Of a DNA stretch of 64,000 bases, positions 26,187 to 35,160 are shown piece after piece (the first letter of the stretch is position 1; every line of letters starts with the position of its first letter). The translations under genes were made by a program, and so were the position numbers. The notes beneath the pieces are model-generated. The model did no database searches. It was not told where the DNA came from and saw nothing but the letters and a program-made list of their open reading frames with translations. Origin of the DNA: Sediminicoccus sp. KRV36 (GTDB lineage: Bacteria > Pseudomonadota > Alphaproteobacteria > Acetobacterales > Acetobacteraceae); the NCBI RefSeq assembly GCF_023243115.1, contig NZ_CP085081.1:434001-498000 (forward strand), in the 5' to 3' direction.

Positions 26187-27155
26187 CTAGGCGGGAGGGG
26201 TGGGGCGTGTGGCATCCCTCTCGGCGGCGGGAGGAGGTGGCCAAGCCTGGGCCCTCGCCGCAGGTCCTGTCTTGGCGAAAATCTCGGGCCGGATCGCTGG
26301 TCGCCCGGCCAGATAGCCGGTCTGGCGCAGATAGGGCAGGAACGCCTCTGTCATGCGCGCGACCTGGCGATGGTCCAGTTCACGCCGGTGGCGGTCCGCC
26401 ACGGCCTTGTTGCGCTGGGTGAAGGCGAGCCGGGTTGCATAGTGACGCACCAGCGCATTGGGCGCGCGCAAACCGAGATCGGCCTTGATCAGGTCAATCG
26501 CCTGATGCGGGCGAAAGGCGCAGGTGTCGTAGTCGAGGTGCAGGATCCGCGGCAGCTCGCACCACAGCGCCAATTCCTTCAAATGCCGGTCCACGCCGGC
26601 CACCGCCTGTTCGAGCTGTTCATACTCGCTGAATTCGGCAAGGCCGAACACACGATGGAGCCGCGCGGCATCCATGAGCGCGAGGCAGATATCGCGCGGG
26701 TCCCGGTGATTCACATGCGCCCGGACCAGCCCGCGCGCGGCGAATTCCCGGTAGGTGGCCATCCATTCGGGTGAGGGCTCGCCATGCGTCTTGACCAGGA
26801 GGATCCGATCCCCGGTGAGAGCGACCAGGCGATGCAGATCCTCGGGCCTGAGCGTTTCCAGAAACAGCGCCCGACCACTGAGCGGCCGAAGATCGGGCGG
26901 CATCTCCGGCCCTGGCGGCGTCCGCCGCGCGGCGAACTGAAAGGCCAGGGTCATCAGATGTGTCTTGGGGCTCCAGGCGCGGATCGGCTTGCTGGCGGGG
27001 TCGAGGCCCCTGGCTGGCATGACGAAGCGGCCCGGCATGCGCAGCTCCGGCCAGTGGCAAGGCTGCCAATGCCCGCCCAGCGCCGCCACACCCGCCGCAA
27101 GCTGGTAGGCGAGCGTGCTTCCCGATTTCGGGATGCCGTAGCTGAACACAATCAT
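26187..27155 (-). CDS. Sulfotransferase-domain protein
   Basis: A 322-residue P-loop sulfotransferase. The PAPS 5'-phosphosulfate loop is GIPKSGST at residues 7-14, and the 3'-phosphate motif is NHRDPRDICLALMD in the middle. These enzymes move sulfate from PAPS to a hydroxyl or amine, often on a glycan or lipid. The C-terminal 25 residues are Pro/Ala rich. The acceptor is unknown and no glycan genes are adjacent. The protein starts directly at the P-loop strand (MIVFSYGIPKSG), so the start is secure. Confidence 0.85.
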   Translation of the reverse strand: MIVFSYGIPKSGSTLAYQLAAGVAALGGHWQPCHWPELRMPGRFVMPARGLDPASKPIRAWSPKTHLMTLAFQFAARRTPPGPEMPPDLRPLSGRALFLETLRPEDLHRLVALTGDRILLVKTHGEPSPEWMATYREFAARGLVRAHVNHRDPRDICLALMDAARLHRVFGLAEFSEYEQLEQAVAGVDRHLKELALWCELPRILHLDYDTCAFRPHQAIDLIKADLGLRAPNALVRHYATRLAFTQRNKAVADRHRRELDHRQVARMTEAFLPYLRQTGYLAGRPAIRPEIFAKTGPAARAQAWPPPPAAERDATRPTPPA

Positions 27156-27408
27156 ACGCGATCTTTAGCGCTGCATGCCGCGTGTCAAGCGCCGTGCAGG
27201 GGTGCCGGACAGCCGTGCCAGGGGCTGTCTCCCTGGGCGCGGGCCTGGCTCGAACTGGCGGCGCGGCCGGTGGCGCCGTGCCGCGTCACGCTGGGCTTGC
27301 CTCTGGCGGATGGGTGGCTCCGCGATCCATGCGGGCGCCCATTGCATGGGCGGACCACCCAGGATCGGATCCGGCGGCAAGGCCAGCGAGAGCGTGCGCG
27401 CCGCTCGC

Positions 27409-28569
27409 TCAGGGCACCCGCCGCACCCAGGCCGCGAAGCCTGCCATGCCGAGTGCAGCCAGGCCGAAGGCCCAGCCATAGCCGCCGGCGGCGATAATGG
27501 CGGCAAAGGCGAGGCTGCCGCTGGTCTGCCCCATGAAGAGCGCCATGGCGAAGGCCGAGACGGCCGTTCCCCGGGCTTCGGGCATGGCTTCCGTGGCGCG
27601 GGCCTGCAGCACGCCGTGGAAGCTGTAGAAGCAGAAGCCAAGCAGCCACTGCAGCACCAGCACCACGCCCCAGCCCGGGGCCAGCGCCGTCATCGCCAGG
27701 CCGGCCGAGAGACCAAGGCCGCCCCAGAGCAGCAGGTTGCGCTCGCCGAAGCGCCGCACCATCCGGCGCGCCACCTGGGTATAGGCCAGCGCGCCCAGCC
27801 CGAAGCCGGCGACGATCAGCCCGGCCTGGCCGGCCGAAAGCTGGAAATCCTCGATGAGGAAGGAGGCGATGAAGGGAAAGGCGCCGCCAAACAGCAGCGC
27901 GCCGTCCAGGAAGGCCGCCAGCAGCAGGCGCCGTGCATTGGGGTTCCGCAGCAGGCGCGCATAGGCCATCAGCCCGGATTGGCCGCGCGCCCCGCCCGGC
28001 AGGCCGCGCCACATCTGCGTGCCCAGCCGCGCCGCCAGCAGCAGCCCGATGGCCGCGGTGAAGCAGCCAAACACCAGGAAGCTCGTCTGCCAGCCGAAAT
28101 ACTGGCCCAGAATCCCCGAGATGGGCCCCGTCAGCATCTGTGCCATCACATTGCCGATAAGGAATTGGCCGATCACCGCCTGGCGCTCGGCATAGGGCAC
28201 GGTATCGCCGATATGGGCCAGCAACAGCGGGATCACCGCCCCCGCCACCAGCCCGCCGGCCGCGCGCAGCAGGGTCAATTCCGTAAGGTTGCCGGCAAAT
28301 TCCGCGAGGACGGTGAAGCCGCCAAAGAGCATGAGCGCCACCGCCGCGACCCGCAGCTTGCCCAGGCGGTCCCCCAGCGGCCCCACAGCCACCTGCCCGC
28401 CGCCATAGGTCAGCATGAAGGCCGCGATCAGCACCGCCACACCCGAGACCGAGACCCCGAAATCCGCCGCCACCAGGGGCATCAGCGGGTCCATGATCCG
28501 CATGCCCGAGCCGGAGGCGAAGCCGGCCAGGGCGACCAGCCAGATCGAGACCTGCGGCGCGGCGTTCAA
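27409..28569 (-). CDS. MFS transporter with TTG start
   Basis: A 386-residue major facilitator with twelve hydrophobic helices. The conserved loop 2-3 region reads GPLGDRLGKLRVAAVAL. Drug or metabolite export is likely but not specified. The open frame reaches back to 28773, but those residues are only a translation of a large palindrome. The first helix begins near 28550, and TTG 28569 is the only start that keeps it. A GGAGG sequence lies about ten bases before it, inside the palindrome arm. The next ATG (28503) would remove part of helix 1. Confidence 0.8.
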   Translation of the reverse strand: MNAAPQVSIWLVALAGFASGSGMRIMDPLMPLVAADFGVSVSGVAVLIAAFMLTYGGGQVAVGPLGDRLGKLRVAAVALMLFGGFTVLAEFAGNLTELTLLRAAGGLVAGAVIPLLLAHIGDTVPYAERQAVIGQFLIGNVMAQMLTGPISGILGQYFGWQTSFLVFGCFTAAIGLLLAARLGTQMWRGLPGGARGQSGLMAYARLLRNPNARRLLLAAFLDGALLFGGAFPFIASFLIEDFQLSAGQAGLIVAGFGLGALAYTQVARRMVRRFGERNLLLWGGLGLSAGLAMTALAPGWGVVLVLQWLLGFCFYSFHGVLQARATEAMPEARGTAVSAFAMALFMGQTSGSLAFAAIIAAGGYGWAFGLAALGMAGFAAWVRRVP

Positions 28570-28570
28570 G

Positions 28571-28665
28571 GAAAGCAGCCTCCGGCGGCTGGGGCCGGGG
28601 CCCCAGACCCCACTCCTTGGAATGGGGTCTGGGGTCCGTGACCCCAGCCGCCGGAGGCTGCTTTC
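28571..28665. repeat. Large imperfect palindrome, about 44-base arms
   Basis: The left arm 28571-28616 and right arm 28620-28665 are near-perfect reverse complements; the outer 24 bases (GAAAGCAGCCTCC and on) match exactly and a 12-base inner block matches, with a small central-arm mismatch. It starts one base after the rlmN stop (reading minus) and ends one base before the MFS start codon. Confidence 0.9.
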
Positions 28666-28666
28666 T

Positions 28667-29872
28667 TCACGCGTTCCGCTTCGTCCGCTCGGATTCGGTC
28701 TTGAGCTGCCCGCAAGCCGCCAGGATATCCCGCCCGCGCGGCCGCCGGATCGGGCTCGAATACCCCGCATCATTCACGATCGCTGCGAATTTCCGCAGCG
28801 CATCCGGCGTCGAGCTTTGATAGGGCGAACCCGGCCAGGGGTTGAAGGGGATCAGGTTCACCTTTGCCGGCAGCCCCGAAAGCAGCCGCACCAGCTCATG
28901 CGCCTCGGCCTCGCTGTCATTCACGCCGCGCAGCATGACATATTCGAAGGTGATGCGGCGCGCATTGGAGGCGCCGGGATAGCGCGCGCAGGCCGCCAGC
29001 AGCTCGGCGATCGGGTATTTGCGGTTCAGCGGCACGATCACGTCGCGCAGGTCATCGCGCACCGCATGCAGCGAGACGGCGAGGTTCACGCCCAGTTCCT
29101 CGCCGCACTTGTCCATCATCGGCACCACGCCCGAGGTGCTGAGCGTGATCCGCCGGCGCGAGAGGGCAACGCCCTCGTGATCCATCAGGATGGTCAATGC
29201 GCGGGCGGTATTCTCGTAATTGTAGAGCGGTTCGCCCATGCCCATGACGACGATGTTGGAAAGCCTGCGGCCTTCCTCGCCCTTGGGCGTCGGCCATTCG
29301 CCATAGGAATCGCGTGCGGCGAGGAACTGGCCGACAATCTCCGCCGTGCCCAGGTTGCGTACCAGTTTCTGCGTGCCGGTGTGGCAGAAGGTGCAGCTCA
29401 GCGTGCAGCCCACCTGCGTGGAGATGCACACCGCCCCGCGGTCGCTTTCCGGGATGTAGACCGTCTCGACTTCCTGGCCGTCGCGCGAACGGAACAGCCA
29501 TTTGCGCGTGCCATCGGTGCTGGTCTGCTCGGTCGTCACACCCGGGCGGCCGACGACGAAGCGCTCGGCGAGCTTCGCCTGCATCGGCTTGGCGATGGTG
29601 CTCATGGCGGCGAAGTCGCGCACGCCCTGGTGATAGATCCAATGCCAGAGCTGCTTGGCGCGGAAGGGCTTCTCCCCGATCGCGAGCATCTCCTCGGCCA
29701 GTTCCTCACGCGTCAGCCCGACCAATTCGCGGCGGCCTTGCTCATCCACCATGGGCGGCGGGGCGAAGATCGCGGATTTGGCGAGGATGCGCACGCGCTC
29801 CGCCTCGGTCAGCCCGTCATGGGTGGCGATGCGGGAATGCGGCTGGAAGGCACCCATGGGTCGGGAACTCAT
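28667..29872 (-). CDS. rlmN: RlmN, dual-specificity 23S rRNA/tRNA A-methyltransferase
   Basis: A 401-residue radical SAM enzyme that forms m2A at 23S rRNA A2503 and tRNA A37. The 4Fe-4S motif is CTLSCTFC, in [21 protein letters not shown]. Also seen are VVMGMGEPL, the Ser-Leu-His-Ala substrate segment, the resting Cys in AACGQL near the end, and the N-terminal RNA-binding domain ([28 protein letters not shown]). ATG 29872 overlaps the stop of the IalB gene (ATGA); an upstream ATG at 29899 would give nine more residues and a longer overlap. Confidence 0.96.
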   Translation of the reverse strand: MSSRPMGAFQPHSRIATHDGLTEAERVRILAKSAIFAPPPMVDEQGRRELVGLTREELAEEMLAIGEKPFRAKQLWHWIYHQGVRDFAAMSTIAKPMQAKLAERFVVGRPGVTTEQTSTDGTRKWLFRSRDGQEVETVYIPESDRGAVCISTQVGCTLSCTFCHTGTQKLVRNLGTAEIVGQFLAARDSYGEWPTPKGEEGRRLSNIVVMGMGEPLYNYENTARALTILMDHEGVALSRRRITLSTSGVVPMMDKCGEELGVNLAVSLHAVRDDLRDVIVPLNRKYPIAELLAACARYPGASNARRITFEYVMLRGVNDSEAEAHELVRLLSGLPAKVNLIPFNPWPGSPYQSSTPDALRKFAAIVNDAGYSSPIRRPRGRDILAACGQLKTESERTKRNA

Positions 29873-30408
29873 CGGCGCGCCGGCGGCGGCACCGGACATT
29901 CCCGGCTGATCGCTTCATAGGCCTGGGCGAAGCCGGCGAGGGCGAAGGTATCGGTCGCCTGGCCGCGCCCATTGGGGCCGGGGCCGCGATGCAGCGCCTC
30001 GCGCCCACCGCGCAAGGCGGCGACGACCGCGCGCCCATCGCGCGCGAAGGCGTTGTCGCCGGCGGTGAAGAAGGGCAATTCGCCCTGGCCGACAAAGAGC
30101 TTGGTCTCGGCGCCACGGGCAAAGCTGTAGCCGGCGCGCACCGCCACCTGGTCCCGGCTGCCGGGCCGATGCGTCACCAGCAGCATGACATTGTTCGCGT
30201 CCCGCCCGGGCAAGCCGTCCATGCTGCGGGCGCGGGTGAAGGCGTAGCAAATCTTCTGCCCGTTCTCGGTGTGCGCGGCCGCTGTCCAGGCCTGGTACTC
30301 GCCCAGCCGTGACGGGCGTGGCGCATTGGCCTGGGCGCGATTGCCCTGCTGCGCCTGAACGGGCGGGGTTGCGAGCATCAACAGGGCGGAGAGGGCAAGA
30401 ACGCGCAT
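29869..30408 (-). CDS. IalB-family invasion-associated protein
   Basis: A 179-residue secreted protein. Signal peptide residues 1-19 end in VQA-Q. The mature part has the IalB pattern: [35 protein letters not shown], a [10 protein letters not shown] strand and a final Cys. In Bartonella IalB is linked to erythrocyte invasion, but homologues are widespread in free-living alphaproteobacteria, where the role is unknown. It is translationally coupled to rlmN. Confidence 0.88.
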   Translation of the reverse strand: MRVLALSALLMLATPPVQAQQGNRAQANAPRPSRLGEYQAWTAAAHTENGQKICYAFTRARSMDGLPGRDANNVMLLVTHRPGSRDQVAVRAGYSFARGAETKLFVGQGELPFFTAGDNAFARDGRAVVAALRGGREALHRGPGPNGRGQATDTFALAGFAQAYEAISRECPVPPPARR

Positions 30409-30493
30409 CCGCGCTCCTTACGAGCCGGGCGTGCGCACCGCAACCGCCCATATCGCAGGGGAGGGGCGCGCGACCCGGCTCATCCCAAGGGGA

Positions 30494-30820
30494 TCAGCTC
30501 TCTTCCTCACGGTCGGTCTCGACTTCGATCTCCGCGTCAATCGCGTCGTCCTCGTCCTCGAGCTCGTCCGCATCCTCGACGCCGGCATCCGCCTCGACGT
30601 CCTCCAGCTCCACGTCGTCCCCATCCACCTCGGTGGAGGTCGCGGCGCGTTTCTTCAGCTTTTCGTCCGGGACGATATTCGCCGAACGCCGGGGGCGCGG
30701 CTGCTCAGCCGGCTGCTCGGTGCCGCATTTGGGGCAAATGGCCGGCACCTTCGCCATGTCGTAGAATTTCGCGCCGCACGCGACGCAGACACGCTTCAAA
30801 CCGAGATCCGGCTTTGCCAT
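30494..30820 (-). CDS. FYDLN-acid zinc-ribbon protein (TIGR02300 type)
   Basis: A 108-residue protein. The N-terminal zinc ribbon is CVACGAKFYDMAKVPAICPKCG with four Cys as two CxxC pairs and the FYD motif. The C-terminal half is an almost continuous acidic tail of Asp, Glu and Val. The family is nearly confined to alphaproteobacteria and has no known function. It lies divergent to aroA, 81 bases apart, an arrangement common in alphaproteobacteria. Confidence 0.92.
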   Translation of the reverse strand: MAKPDLGLKRVCVACGAKFYDMAKVPAICPKCGTEQPAEQPRPRRSANIVPDEKLKKRAATSTEVDGDDVELEDVEADAGVEDADELEDEDDAIDAEIEVETDREEES

Positions 30821-30901
30821 GGAGCCCTCTGATTCCTTCTGCCTGATCCGACAGGCGGGGCGCATTGCCACGGGCCGTGCATCGGTGTCAAACCGGCCCG
30901 C

Positions 30902-32251
30902 ATGTCACACGATGCGAACCCCACCCCGCTGCGCTCCATCCCGGCCCCCAAAGGGCTCGCCGGGCGGCTTTGCGTGCCGGGCGACAAATCCATCAGCCAT
31001 CGCGCGCTGATGTTCGGCGCGCTGGCCATCGGCACCACGCAGATCGAGGGGCTGCTGGAGGGCGAGGATGTGCTGCGCACGGCCGCTGCCATGCGTTTGC
31101 TGGGCGCCACGGTCGAGCACCTGGCCCCCGGGCGCTGGCGCGTGGCCGGGCGCGGGATCGGTGGCCTGACCGAGCCCGCCGATGTGCTCGACATGGGCAA
31201 TTCCGGCACCGCGGCGCGCTTGATCTGCGGGCTGCTGGCCGGCCACCCGATCTTCGCGGTGATGACGGGCGATGCCAGCCTGCGCCGCCGCCCGATGAAG
31301 CGCGTGACCGACCCCCTGGCCGCCACCGGCGCCCGATTCTGGAGCCGGGAGGGCGGCCGGCTGCCGCTTGCCATCCAGGGCGCGCGGGAGGCGATGCCGC
31401 TCGACTACACCCTGCCCGTTGCCTCGGCCCAGGTGAAAAGCGCCTGCCTGCTGGCCGGGCTCTGCGCGCCGGGCGTGACCCGCGTGGTGGAGAGCGAGGC
31501 GACGCGGGACCATTCAGAAAACATGCTCCGCCATTTCGGCGCCACGGTCCGCGTCGCCGTGCAGGGAAATGGCCGCGTCATCGAATTGGACGGTCAGCCG
31601 GAGTTGCGCGCCGCACCCGTGATGGTGCCGGGCGACCCTTCCTCGGCCGCGTTTTTTGCCGTGGCAGCGCTGATCGTGCCCGGCTCGAAGCTGGTGATCG
31701 AGAATGTCGGGCTGAACCCGCTGCGGACCGGGCTCTTCGCCTCGCTGCGCGAGATGGGCGCGGTGCTGGAGGTGGGGGCGCCCCGGCTTGAGGGGGGCGA
31801 GCCGGTGGGGGATCTCACCATCGCCGCCGGCGATCTGCGCGCCGTGGATGTGCCGGCCGAACGCGCGCCCAGCATGATTGACGAATACCCCGTCCTGGCC
31901 GTGGCCGCCGCCTTCGCCACGGGAACCAGCCGGTTCCGTGGCCTCTCTGAGTTGCGCGTGAAGGAAAGCGACCGGCTGACCGGCACGGTCGAATTGCTGC
32001 GCGCGGCCGGGGTGGATTGCGCGATCGAGGGCGATGACCTGCTGGTCCATGGCCGCGGGGCGCCACCGCCCGGTGGTGGCCTGGTGGCGACGCAGATGGA
32101 TCACCGCCTGGCGATGAGCGCCCTGGTGCTGGGCCTGGGCTGCCAATCCGCGATGCTGATTGACGATGGGGCTTTCATCGCGACGAGTTTCCCGAATTTC
32201 ATCGCGCTGATGAACCAGGTGGCCGGCACGGAGGTCATCAGCGCGGCATGA
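30902..32251 (+). CDS. aroA: 3-phosphoshikimate 1-carboxyvinyltransferase (EPSP synthase)
   Basis: A 449-residue shikimate-pathway enzyme joining shikimate-3-phosphate and PEP. Two inverse alpha/beta domains are clear: [11 protein letters not shown] at the start, [36 protein letters not shown] and LRVKESDR. The SAQVK and R-x-H-x-E motifs are of class II type, but the PEP-site loop is GNSGTAARL with Gly where the well-known CP4 class II enzyme has Ala, and NPLR replaces NPTR. It overlaps cmk by 4 bases in the classical aroA-cmk-rpsA operon. Confidence 0.96.
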   Translation: MSHDANPTPLRSIPAPKGLAGRLCVPGDKSISHRALMFGALAIGTTQIEGLLEGEDVLRTAAAMRLLGATVEHLAPGRWRVAGRGIGGLTEPADVLDMGNSGTAARLICGLLAGHPIFAVMTGDASLRRRPMKRVTDPLAATGARFWSREGGRLPLAIQGAREAMPLDYTLPVASAQVKSACLLAGLCAPGVTRVVESEATRDHSENMLRHFGATVRVAVQGNGRVIELDGQPELRAAPVMVPGDPSSAAFFAVAALIVPGSKLVIENVGLNPLRTGLFASLREMGAVLEVGAPRLEGGEPVGDLTIAAGDLRAVDVPAERAPSMIDEYPVLAVAAAFATGTSRFRGLSELRVKESDRLTGTVELLRAAGVDCAIEGDDLLVHGRGAPPPGGGLVATQMDHRLAMSALVLGLGCQSAMLIDDGAFIATSFPNFIALMNQVAGTEVISAA

Positions 32252-32883
32252 GCGCGCCGCTGATCATCGCGGTGGATGGGCCGGCCGCCGCCGGCAAGGG
32301 GACGCTGGCGCGCCGGCTGGCCGCGCATCTGGGGCTGCCTTATCTCGATACCGGGCTGCTCTACCGCGCGACGGGGCGGCGCGTGCTGGATGCCGGCGGC
32401 GACCCGGCGCGTGACGAGGATGCGACGCGGGCCGCCCAGGCGCTGCAACCGGCCGACCTGGAGCGCCCCGATCTGCGCGGGCCCCCGGCCGATGATGCCG
32501 CCAGCAAGGTGGCCGCCATCGCTGCCGTGCGGGCTGCCCTGCTGGAGTTCCAGCGCCGCTTCGGCCGGGCGCGGGGTGCCGTGCTGGATGGCCGGGATAT
32601 CGGCACCGTGGTGTTTCCCGAAGCGCCGGTGAAGCTGTTCGTCACCGCCAGCCCGGAGGAGCGCGCGCGGCGCCGCCATGCCGAGCTTGTGGCGCGCGGC
32701 GCGGCCCCGCCACTCGCCGAGGTCGCGGCCGACATGGCAGCCCGGGATGCGCGGGATTCGGCGCGCGACGCGGCGCCGCTTCGCCCGGCAGCCGACGCCG
32801 TTCTGCTCGATACGAGCACGCTGGATGCCGAGGCCGCCTTCGCCGCGGCGCTGCGAATTGTCGAATCCTTGCAAGCACGGTGA
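32248..32883 (+). CDS. cmk: Cytidylate kinase
   Basis: A 211-residue nucleoside monophosphate kinase phosphorylating CMP and dCMP. The P-loop is [15 protein letters not shown], with [26 protein letters not shown] (CMP-binding) and RRRHAEL lid residues. It is slightly shorter than the usual 220-230 residues. ATG 32248 overlaps the aroA stop. Confidence 0.95.
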   Translation: MSAPLIIAVDGPAAAGKGTLARRLAAHLGLPYLDTGLLYRATGRRVLDAGGDPARDEDATRAAQALQPADLERPDLRGPPADDAASKVAAIAAVRAALLEFQRRFGRARGAVLDGRDIGTVVFPEAPVKLFVTASPEERARRRHAELVARGAAPPLAEVAADMAARDARDSARDAAPLRPAADAVLLDTSTLDAEAAFAAALRIVESLQAR

Positions 32884-32890
32884 TTTTCGC

Positions 32891-32919
32891 TTGACGCTCC
32901 GCCGGACTCGGCAGATGTA
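32891..32919 (+). promoter_or_regulatory. Possible rpsA promoter
   Basis: TTGACG at 32891-32896 followed after 17 bases by GATGTA. The -35 element is good and the -10 element poor. The 227-base cmk-rpsA gap would fit a separate rpsA promoter plus leader. Confidence 0.3.
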
Positions 32920-33110
32920 GCGCCTGTTATTGCCTGGATTGGCAATGATCGGACCGGGGTGAACCGTCACGCGCCCCTTCCCGGCGGCCGCCCCCCTGTC
33001 TGGACAGGAATTGGCGCCGCAAGCCGTGATGCCCCGCCACAGGCAGGGTATGGCGCAAGACCGGCTTGCAGGGCCCACGCCCCGCACAAGACCCAGGACA
33101 GAACATCTAC

Positions 33111-34829
33111 ATGGCAAGTGCCACCAGCCCCGCCTCGCGCGCGGCTCCCGAAGATTTCGCCACGCTTCTCGATGAGATGCTGGGCGCCAATACCGGCTTC
33201 GCCGGCTCCGTCGTCACGGGCAAGATCATCCGCATCGATGATGATTTTGCCGTGGTGGATGTGGGCCTCAAGAGCGAAGGCCGCGTCCCCCTCAAGGAAT
33301 TCGCACCCCAGGGCATGAAGCCCGAGGTGAAGCCCGGCGATGTGGTGGACCTGTTCGTCGAGCGCTACGAGGACAAGGACGGCTCCATCGTCCTCTCCCG
33401 TGAGAAGGCGCGCCGCGAGGAATCCTGGACGAACCTGGAGAAGGCCTTCGCCGCCAACCAGCGCGTCAACGGCATCTTGTTCGGCCGCGTCAAGGGTGGC
33501 TTCACGGTGGATCTCGGCGGCGCTGTCGCCTTCCTGCCGGGCAGTCAGGTGGATATCCGCCCCGTGCGCGACGTCGGGCCCCTGATGGGCCAGTCGCAGC
33601 CCTTCCAGATCCTCAAGATGGACCGCGCCCGCGGCAACATCGTGGTCAGCCGCCGTGCGGTGCTGGAGGAGACGCGCGCCGAGCAGCGCGCCGAGCTCGT
33701 CCAGGGCCTGAAGGAAGGCATGGTGCTCGATGGCGTGGTGAAGAACATCACCGATTACGGCGCCTTCGTGGATCTTGGCGGCGTGGACGGCCTCTTGCAC
33801 GTCACCGACATCGCCTGGCGCCGCATCAACCACCCGAGCGAGGCCCTGACGATCGGCCAGCCGGTCAAGGTGCAGGTCATCCGCTTCAACTCGGACACGC
33901 AGCGCATCAGCCTCGGCATGAAGCAGCTGATGTCCGATCCGTGGGATGGTGTTGCGATCAAGTACCCGGTCAATGGCAAGTTCTCCGGCCGCGTGACCAA
34001 CATCACCGATTACGGCGCCTTCGTGGAGCTGGAAGCGGGCGTCGAGGGCCTCGTCCATGTGAGCGAGATGTCCTGGACGAAGAAGAACGTGCACCCCGGC
34101 AAGATCGTCGCGACCTCCGAGCAGGTGGACGTGCTGATCCTGGATGTGGACGAGCCCAAGCGCCGCATTTCGCTCGGCCTCAAGCAGGCCCAGGGCAATC
34201 CCTGGGAGGTCTTCCTGCAGAACCACCCGCTGGGTGCCGAGATCGAAGGCGAGATCCGCAACATCACCGAATTCGGCCTGTTCATCGGCGTGGGTCCGGA
34301 TGTGGATGGCATGGTCCATCTCTCCGACATCAGCTGGGATCTGCCGGGTGAGGCTGCCATCGCCAACTACAAGAAGGGCGATGTGGTGAAGGCGAAGGTT
34401 CTCGACGTGGATGTCGAGAAGGAGCGCATTTCGCTGGGCATCAAGCAGCTGGCGGCGGACCCCGCGGCCGAGGTTCTCGACAAGGTCAAGAAGGGCGACA
34501 TCGTCACCTGCACCGTGACCAAGATCGAAGCCAACGGCATCGAGGTGAAGATCGACGAAGTGCTGACCGGCTTCATCCGCCGTGCGGAACTGGCGCGCGA
34601 TCGCCAGGATCAGCGCCCCGACAAGTTCGCCATCGGCGAAAAGGTCGATGCGAAGATCACCGCCGTGGACCGCGCCGCCCGCCGCCTCTCCCTGACCGTC
34701 AAGGGCAAGGAGATCGAGGAGGAGCGCGAGGCCGTGAAGGAATTCGGCACGGCCGATAGCGGCGCCTCGCTGGGCGACATCCTGGGCGCGGCCATCCGCC
34801 GCCGCCGCGAGATGGCTGGCGAGGAGTAG
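33111..34829 (+). CDS. rpsA: 30S ribosomal protein S1
   Basis: A 572-residue protein with six S1 (OB-fold) repeats. The last four are the most regular, for example ITDYGAFVDLGGVDGLLHVTDI, ITDYGAFVELEAGVEGLVHVSEM and ITEFGLFIGVGPDVDGMVHLSDI. It binds mRNA leaders on the 30S subunit and aids initiation. Strong codon bias compared with neighbours fits high expression. The start at 33111 removes an implausible Pro/Gln-rich extension. A 227-base leader lies upstream and a strong terminator downstream. Confidence 0.96.
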   Translation: MASATSPASRAAPEDFATLLDEMLGANTGFAGSVVTGKIIRIDDDFAVVDVGLKSEGRVPLKEFAPQGMKPEVKPGDVVDLFVERYEDKDGSIVLSREKARREESWTNLEKAFAANQRVNGILFGRVKGGFTVDLGGAVAFLPGSQVDIRPVRDVGPLMGQSQPFQILKMDRARGNIVVSRRAVLEETRAEQRAELVQGLKEGMVLDGVVKNITDYGAFVDLGGVDGLLHVTDIAWRRINHPSEALTIGQPVKVQVIRFNSDTQRISLGMKQLMSDPWDGVAIKYPVNGKFSGRVTNITDYGAFVELEAGVEGLVHVSEMSWTKKNVHPGKIVATSEQVDVLILDVDEPKRRISLGLKQAQGNPWEVFLQNHPLGAEIEGEIRNITEFGLFIGVGPDVDGMVHLSDISWDLPGEAAIANYKKGDVVKAKVLDVDVEKERISLGIKQLAADPAAEVLDKVKKGDIVTCTVTKIEANGIEVKIDEVLTGFIRRAELARDRQDQRPDKFAIGEKVDAKITAVDRAARRLSLTVKGKEIEEEREAVKEFGTADSGASLGDILGAAIRRRREMAGEE

Positions 34830-34864
34830 GATCGCCCGCGGCTTCGGCCGCGCGTCGAAACAGG

Positions 34865-34893
34865 AAAGGCGCCCCGTAAGGGGCGCCTTTTTT
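34865..34893 (+). terminator. Rho-independent terminator after rpsA
   Basis: AAAGGCGCCCC (34865-34875) pairs with GGGGCGCCTTT (34880-34890), loop GTAA, within a run of six T residues. It closes the aroA-cmk-rpsA operon. Confidence 0.93.
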
Positions 34894-35005
34894 GTTGGGG
34901 CTCCGGATCGGAGCGTCTCGATTTACGGGACAGACCTGGAGGACTCCGGGCGAAATCCCGTCGGGCGATAATTTTATGAACATAGTTTGAAAAACAGACA
35001 TTTCT

Positions 35006-35010
35006 GACTC
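35006..35010. promoter_or_regulatory. GAnTC (CcrM-type) site upstream of ctrA
   Basis: GACTC fits the CcrM methylation sequence. In Caulobacter a GAnTC site in the ctrA promoter links transcription to hemimethylation after fork passage. Whether this one acts in that way is inference; the motif is short. Confidence 0.35.
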
Positions 35011-35042
35011 AGTCACTCAGGATTTCTACGCGAAATGGGCCA

Positions 35043-35057
35043 TTAAGACTGATTTAA
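35043..35057. promoter_or_regulatory. CtrA box upstream of ctrA
   Basis: TTAAGACTGATTTAA is an exact TTAA-N7-TTAA match to the CtrA consensus, about 104 bases before the ctrA start, in an A/T-rich stretch (34970-35100) unlike the rest of the window. It suggests autoregulation of ctrA as in Caulobacter. Confidence 0.75.
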
Positions 35058-35160
35058 TGATATTTATTTTTTTAAAGACACATATTTTCGTGAATAACTC
35101 TTGGCGGTCTCGCGCCATGGTGGTAATTCTCTACACGCAAAACGTGTGGAGATGACGAAG

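Noticed and set aside
34970..35100. Replication origin in the A/T-rich stretch
   Set aside because: I saw no DnaA box cluster; the features fit the ctrA promoter.
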